A stretch of 64,000 nt of DNA from CAWBRT01 sp963832365. GTDB taxonomy: Bacteria; Acidobacteriota; Terriglobia; Terriglobales; Acidobacteriaceae. Positions within the stretch are counted from its first letter, which is position 1; every line of letters starts with the position of its first letter. The stretch is from the NCBI GenBank assembly GCA_963832365.1, contig CAWHUL010000021.1:62001-126000 (forward strand), given 5' to 3'. The notes under the pieces are model-generated. The model ran no database searches, was not told the origin of the DNA, and saw only the letters and a list, made by a program, of their open reading frames with translations. Positions 62,154 to 64,000 of this stretch are shown in pieces. The position numbers and the translations under genes were made by a program.

Positions 62154-64000
62154 ATGCCATCTAGACGGTCGGGCAGGGCGAACGCGGTATTTGGTGCAAT
62201 GTTGGTGGTGGTAGGCCTCGCAGTTCTCGGATACTGCGGGACCGTATTTCTGCCCAGAATGTCCTTGATCGTCGGCGGAAACATCGGAATAACCACCCGG
62301 GCACTTCCTGAAGCGACGATGGCAACGAGTTACAACGCATCGCTCACTGCGGAAGGTGGCACAGCGCCGTACAAATGGAGCGTGCAGAACGGGTGGTTGC
62401 CGGCGGGCCTGAAGCTTGATAGCGGCGGCACCCTGGCGGGAACGCCTGAGCTGCCGGGTGAGTTCTATTTCACCGCGCTCGTGACCGATTCCTCGACCCC
62501 TGCGCGGAGCGCGAACAAGCCGTTTGTGCTGCGCGTGCCGACGCGCGGATTGGCAATTGTTACCAGCAATTCGCTTCTGCCATGGGCGAGGGCAGGCTCC
62601 GAATACCAGGTGCGGTTCACTGCATGGGGTGGTGTGAGGCCTTACAACTGGGCCGCCAGCGGTCCACTTCCTCGCGGGTTAAAGCTGCAACGCGACGGCA
62701 CACTGGCGGGAATACCGGAGCAAGCAGGCGATTTCCGCATCACGGTGCTGGTTAGCGATTTGCAGCGAACAGTAAGCAGGGAGTTCAGCCTTCACGTCAG
62801 TGCGGCAAGGGTCGACATGTTCGGCGGGGTGATCGCGTTGCATTCTGCCAAGGGAGGCACTGGCAACTGGCGTACTGAGAAGATTGGAAAGCGCTGGGTC
62901 ATGATCACCCCGGCTGGCAATGCTTTCTGGATGACCGGCATTTGGGGAGTGACCGGCGACACCCGCGACGACGAGCGCGGCGGCAATTACAACCAGCGGG
63001 TATCTGCGAAGTACAGAAGCAATCCAACGATCTGGCTCCAGGCGAACAGGCGATTGAGATCGTGGGGCTTTAATTCCGTGGGACCGTGGAGTTACCGTAT
63101 GGTTCTGCCCACCGACAATGAGCCGGAGTGGGGCGGAACGCAACCAGTGAAATTCCCCTATACGGTTAGAGGCGTTGACACTTCCGAGGGTGGGCGTCGG
63201 GACGGACTATTCAAGAACCTTTACGCCCGTCTCGATAAAAACTCGGCGCGTTATGCTGATTTCGGAGGCAACTTCCCTGATGTCTTCGACCCTGCATGGG
63301 TCAGCAACACGCATCATCAATATGCTATTCACAGCGAATTCATATATGCCTCGAAGTCGCCCTATTTTTTGGGTGCTTTTTCCGACGAAACTGACAATTT
63401 GGGGGGCTTTGGCCCAGGCGCCGAGTTCGCCAGCGACCCTCATGGCAAGACTCACTCACATCTGGGCTATATCGCGCTGGTGACCGCTCCGGTTCAGGTC
63501 ACGAATCCCTATTCCTCGCCCGCCGGCCGGCCCTACGGGGACACAAAGGTCTACACGAAACTTGCTCTGCGAGACTTCTTGAAGGCGAAATACGGAACGA
63601 TTGAGGCGTTGAATGCGGCATGGCATTCCAGCTATACGACCTTCGACAGCGATGGTGGGTGGCCAAACGGAAATGGGTTGCTGGACGAGAATGGCGGAAC
63701 GACGCACAAATGGTTGGGAACAGGGGACCCGATATTGCCGCCTGATGCAGGCGCAGCCCCAAATCTGGTAAAGGATTTGGATGAGTTCCTGTACCGGATC
63801 GCACGGCAATTGCTTTCGGTACAGCGGGATGCATTTAGAGCGGTAGTCCCGAACGGTTTGTTTTTTGGACCGACCAGTATTGGCGGCTGGTGGGCTCCAG
63901 CGCGAGCTCCGATCTACCGTGCTGCTGGCGAGATCCTTGATGTAGTGAGCGTAACCACGGATTGCAGTCAAGCGCAGCTGGACTTCATAACTCGCGCTGC
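62154..64000 (+). CDS. Secreted/anchored Ig-like plus glycoside hydrolase-like protein, 3' end cut off
   Basis: Open from ATG 62154 to the window edge, 615 codons without a stop. A signal-anchor (AMLVVVGLAVLGYCGTVFL) comes first. Two putative Ig-like (He_PIG) domains follow, ~45-130 and ~135-220 (LTAEGGTAPYKWSVQ, FTAWGGVRPYNWAASG, each with PAGLKL or PRGLKL, and GTLAGTP or GTLAGIP). The rest resembles a TIM-barrel glycosidase or agarase-like enzyme: GNWRTEKIGKRWVMITPAGN, AFWMTGIWGVTGD and the later FLKAKYGTIEALNAAWHS. The catalytic residues may lie beyond the edge. It may act on an exopolysaccharide together with the neighbouring genes. Confidence 0.7.
   Translation, partial: MPSRRSGRANAVFGAMLVVVGLAVLGYCGTVFLPRMSLIVGGNIGITTRALPEATMATSYNASLTAEGGTAPYKWSVQNGWLPAGLKLDSGGTLAGTPELPGEFYFTALVTDSSTPARSANKPFVLRVPTRGLAIVTSNSLLPWARAGSEYQVRFTAWGGVRPYNWAASGPLPRGLKLQRDGTLAGIPEQAGDFRITVLVSDLQRTVSREFSLHVSAARVDMFGGVIALHSAKGGTGNWRTEKIGKRWVMITPAGNAFWMTGIWGVTGDTRDDERGGNYNQRVSAKYRSNPTIWLQANRRLRSWGFNSVGPWSYRMVLPTDNEPEWGGTQPVKFPYTVRGVDTSEGGRRDGLFKNLYARLDKNSARYADFGGNFPDVFDPAWVSNTHHQYAIHSEFIYASKSPYFLGAFSDETDNLGGFGPGAEFASDPHGKTHSHLGYIALVTAPVQVTNPYSSPAGRPYGDTKVYTKLALRDFLKAKYGTIEALNAAWHSSYTTFDSDGGWPNGNGLLDENGGTTHKWLGTGDPILPPDAGAAPNLVKDLDEFLYRIARQLLSVQRDAFRAVVPNGLFFGPTSIGGWWAPARAPIYRAAGEILDVVSVTTDCSQAQLDFITRA

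Overview
The window looks like chromosomal DNA of an Acidobacteriota (Terriglobia-type) bacterium. This is inferred, not proven. The supporting signs are moderately high GC, secreted proteins of acidobacterial type (a TrbI-like envelope protein, a DUF6599-type protein, a repeat lipoprotein), a secretin with a C-terminal cohesin-like domain, a korDABC operon, and many small palindromic intergenic repeats of a kind common in Terriglobia.

Layout. 0-2.5 kb is the right end of an integrative element: a truncated ParB-like protein, a small HTH protein and a tyrosine recombinase that abuts the 3' end of tRNA-Thr(CGU). 2.7-9.3 kb holds envelope genes (secreted protein, DUF6599-type protein, TPR-AMIN-amidase, lytic transglycosylase), then rpsT and a small zinc-finger protein. 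9.9-12.9 kb is phoH-ybeY-corC. 13-15 kb has a zinc-ribbon XRE regulator facing an HD-domain gene across twin palindromes, then an acetyltransferase. 15.2-20.7 kb is one transcription unit, 3-hydroxyacyl-CoA dehydrogenase plus livKHMGF, consistent with uptake and breakdown of amino acids or acids. 20.8-24.7 kb has a DUF1634/TauE pair and a fused two-ATPase oligopeptide ABC protein preceded by a structured leader with an intrinsic terminator. 24.7-31 kb has a repeat lipoprotein, glgC, small unknown genes, a LOG-family enzyme and a Tat-exported amidohydrolase. 31-38 kb holds paaK plus a tandem-ACT protein, a pcaD-like hydrolase, tatA and korDABC; together these suggest CoA- and ferredoxin-linked oxidation of aryl and 2-oxo acids. 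38.2-47.2 kb holds a polyprenyl synthase, yajQ, tatD, metG, larC, argS and a QueG-like iron-sulfur protein. 47.3-56 kb holds a MerR regulator, pepA, smpB, a secretin with two pseudopilins, and an atypical urocanase. 56-64 kb holds ferredoxin-NADP reductase, a PrpF-type isomerase, a FemAB-like protein, a nucleotidyltransferase and the start of a secreted Ig-like/glycosidase-like protein cut by the window edge.

Two features stand out. First, seven genes (livG, pcaD, tatD, metG, larC, argS, QueG-like) have frames broken by single-base indels, mostly one extra base in a short homopolymer. Two of them are essential tRNA synthetases, so sequence error is the simplest reading, although larC is a known case of programmed frameshifting in Lactobacillus plantarum. 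Second, a family of about 40-bp imperfect palindromes recurs at least ten times between genes, and two longer palindromes of about 87 bp occur as well. No CRISPR array, prophage structural module, rRNA or clear defence system was seen. I found no convincing new multi-gene system; the best leads are the repeat families, the twin operator, the structured leader, the divergent urocanase and the larC frame junction.
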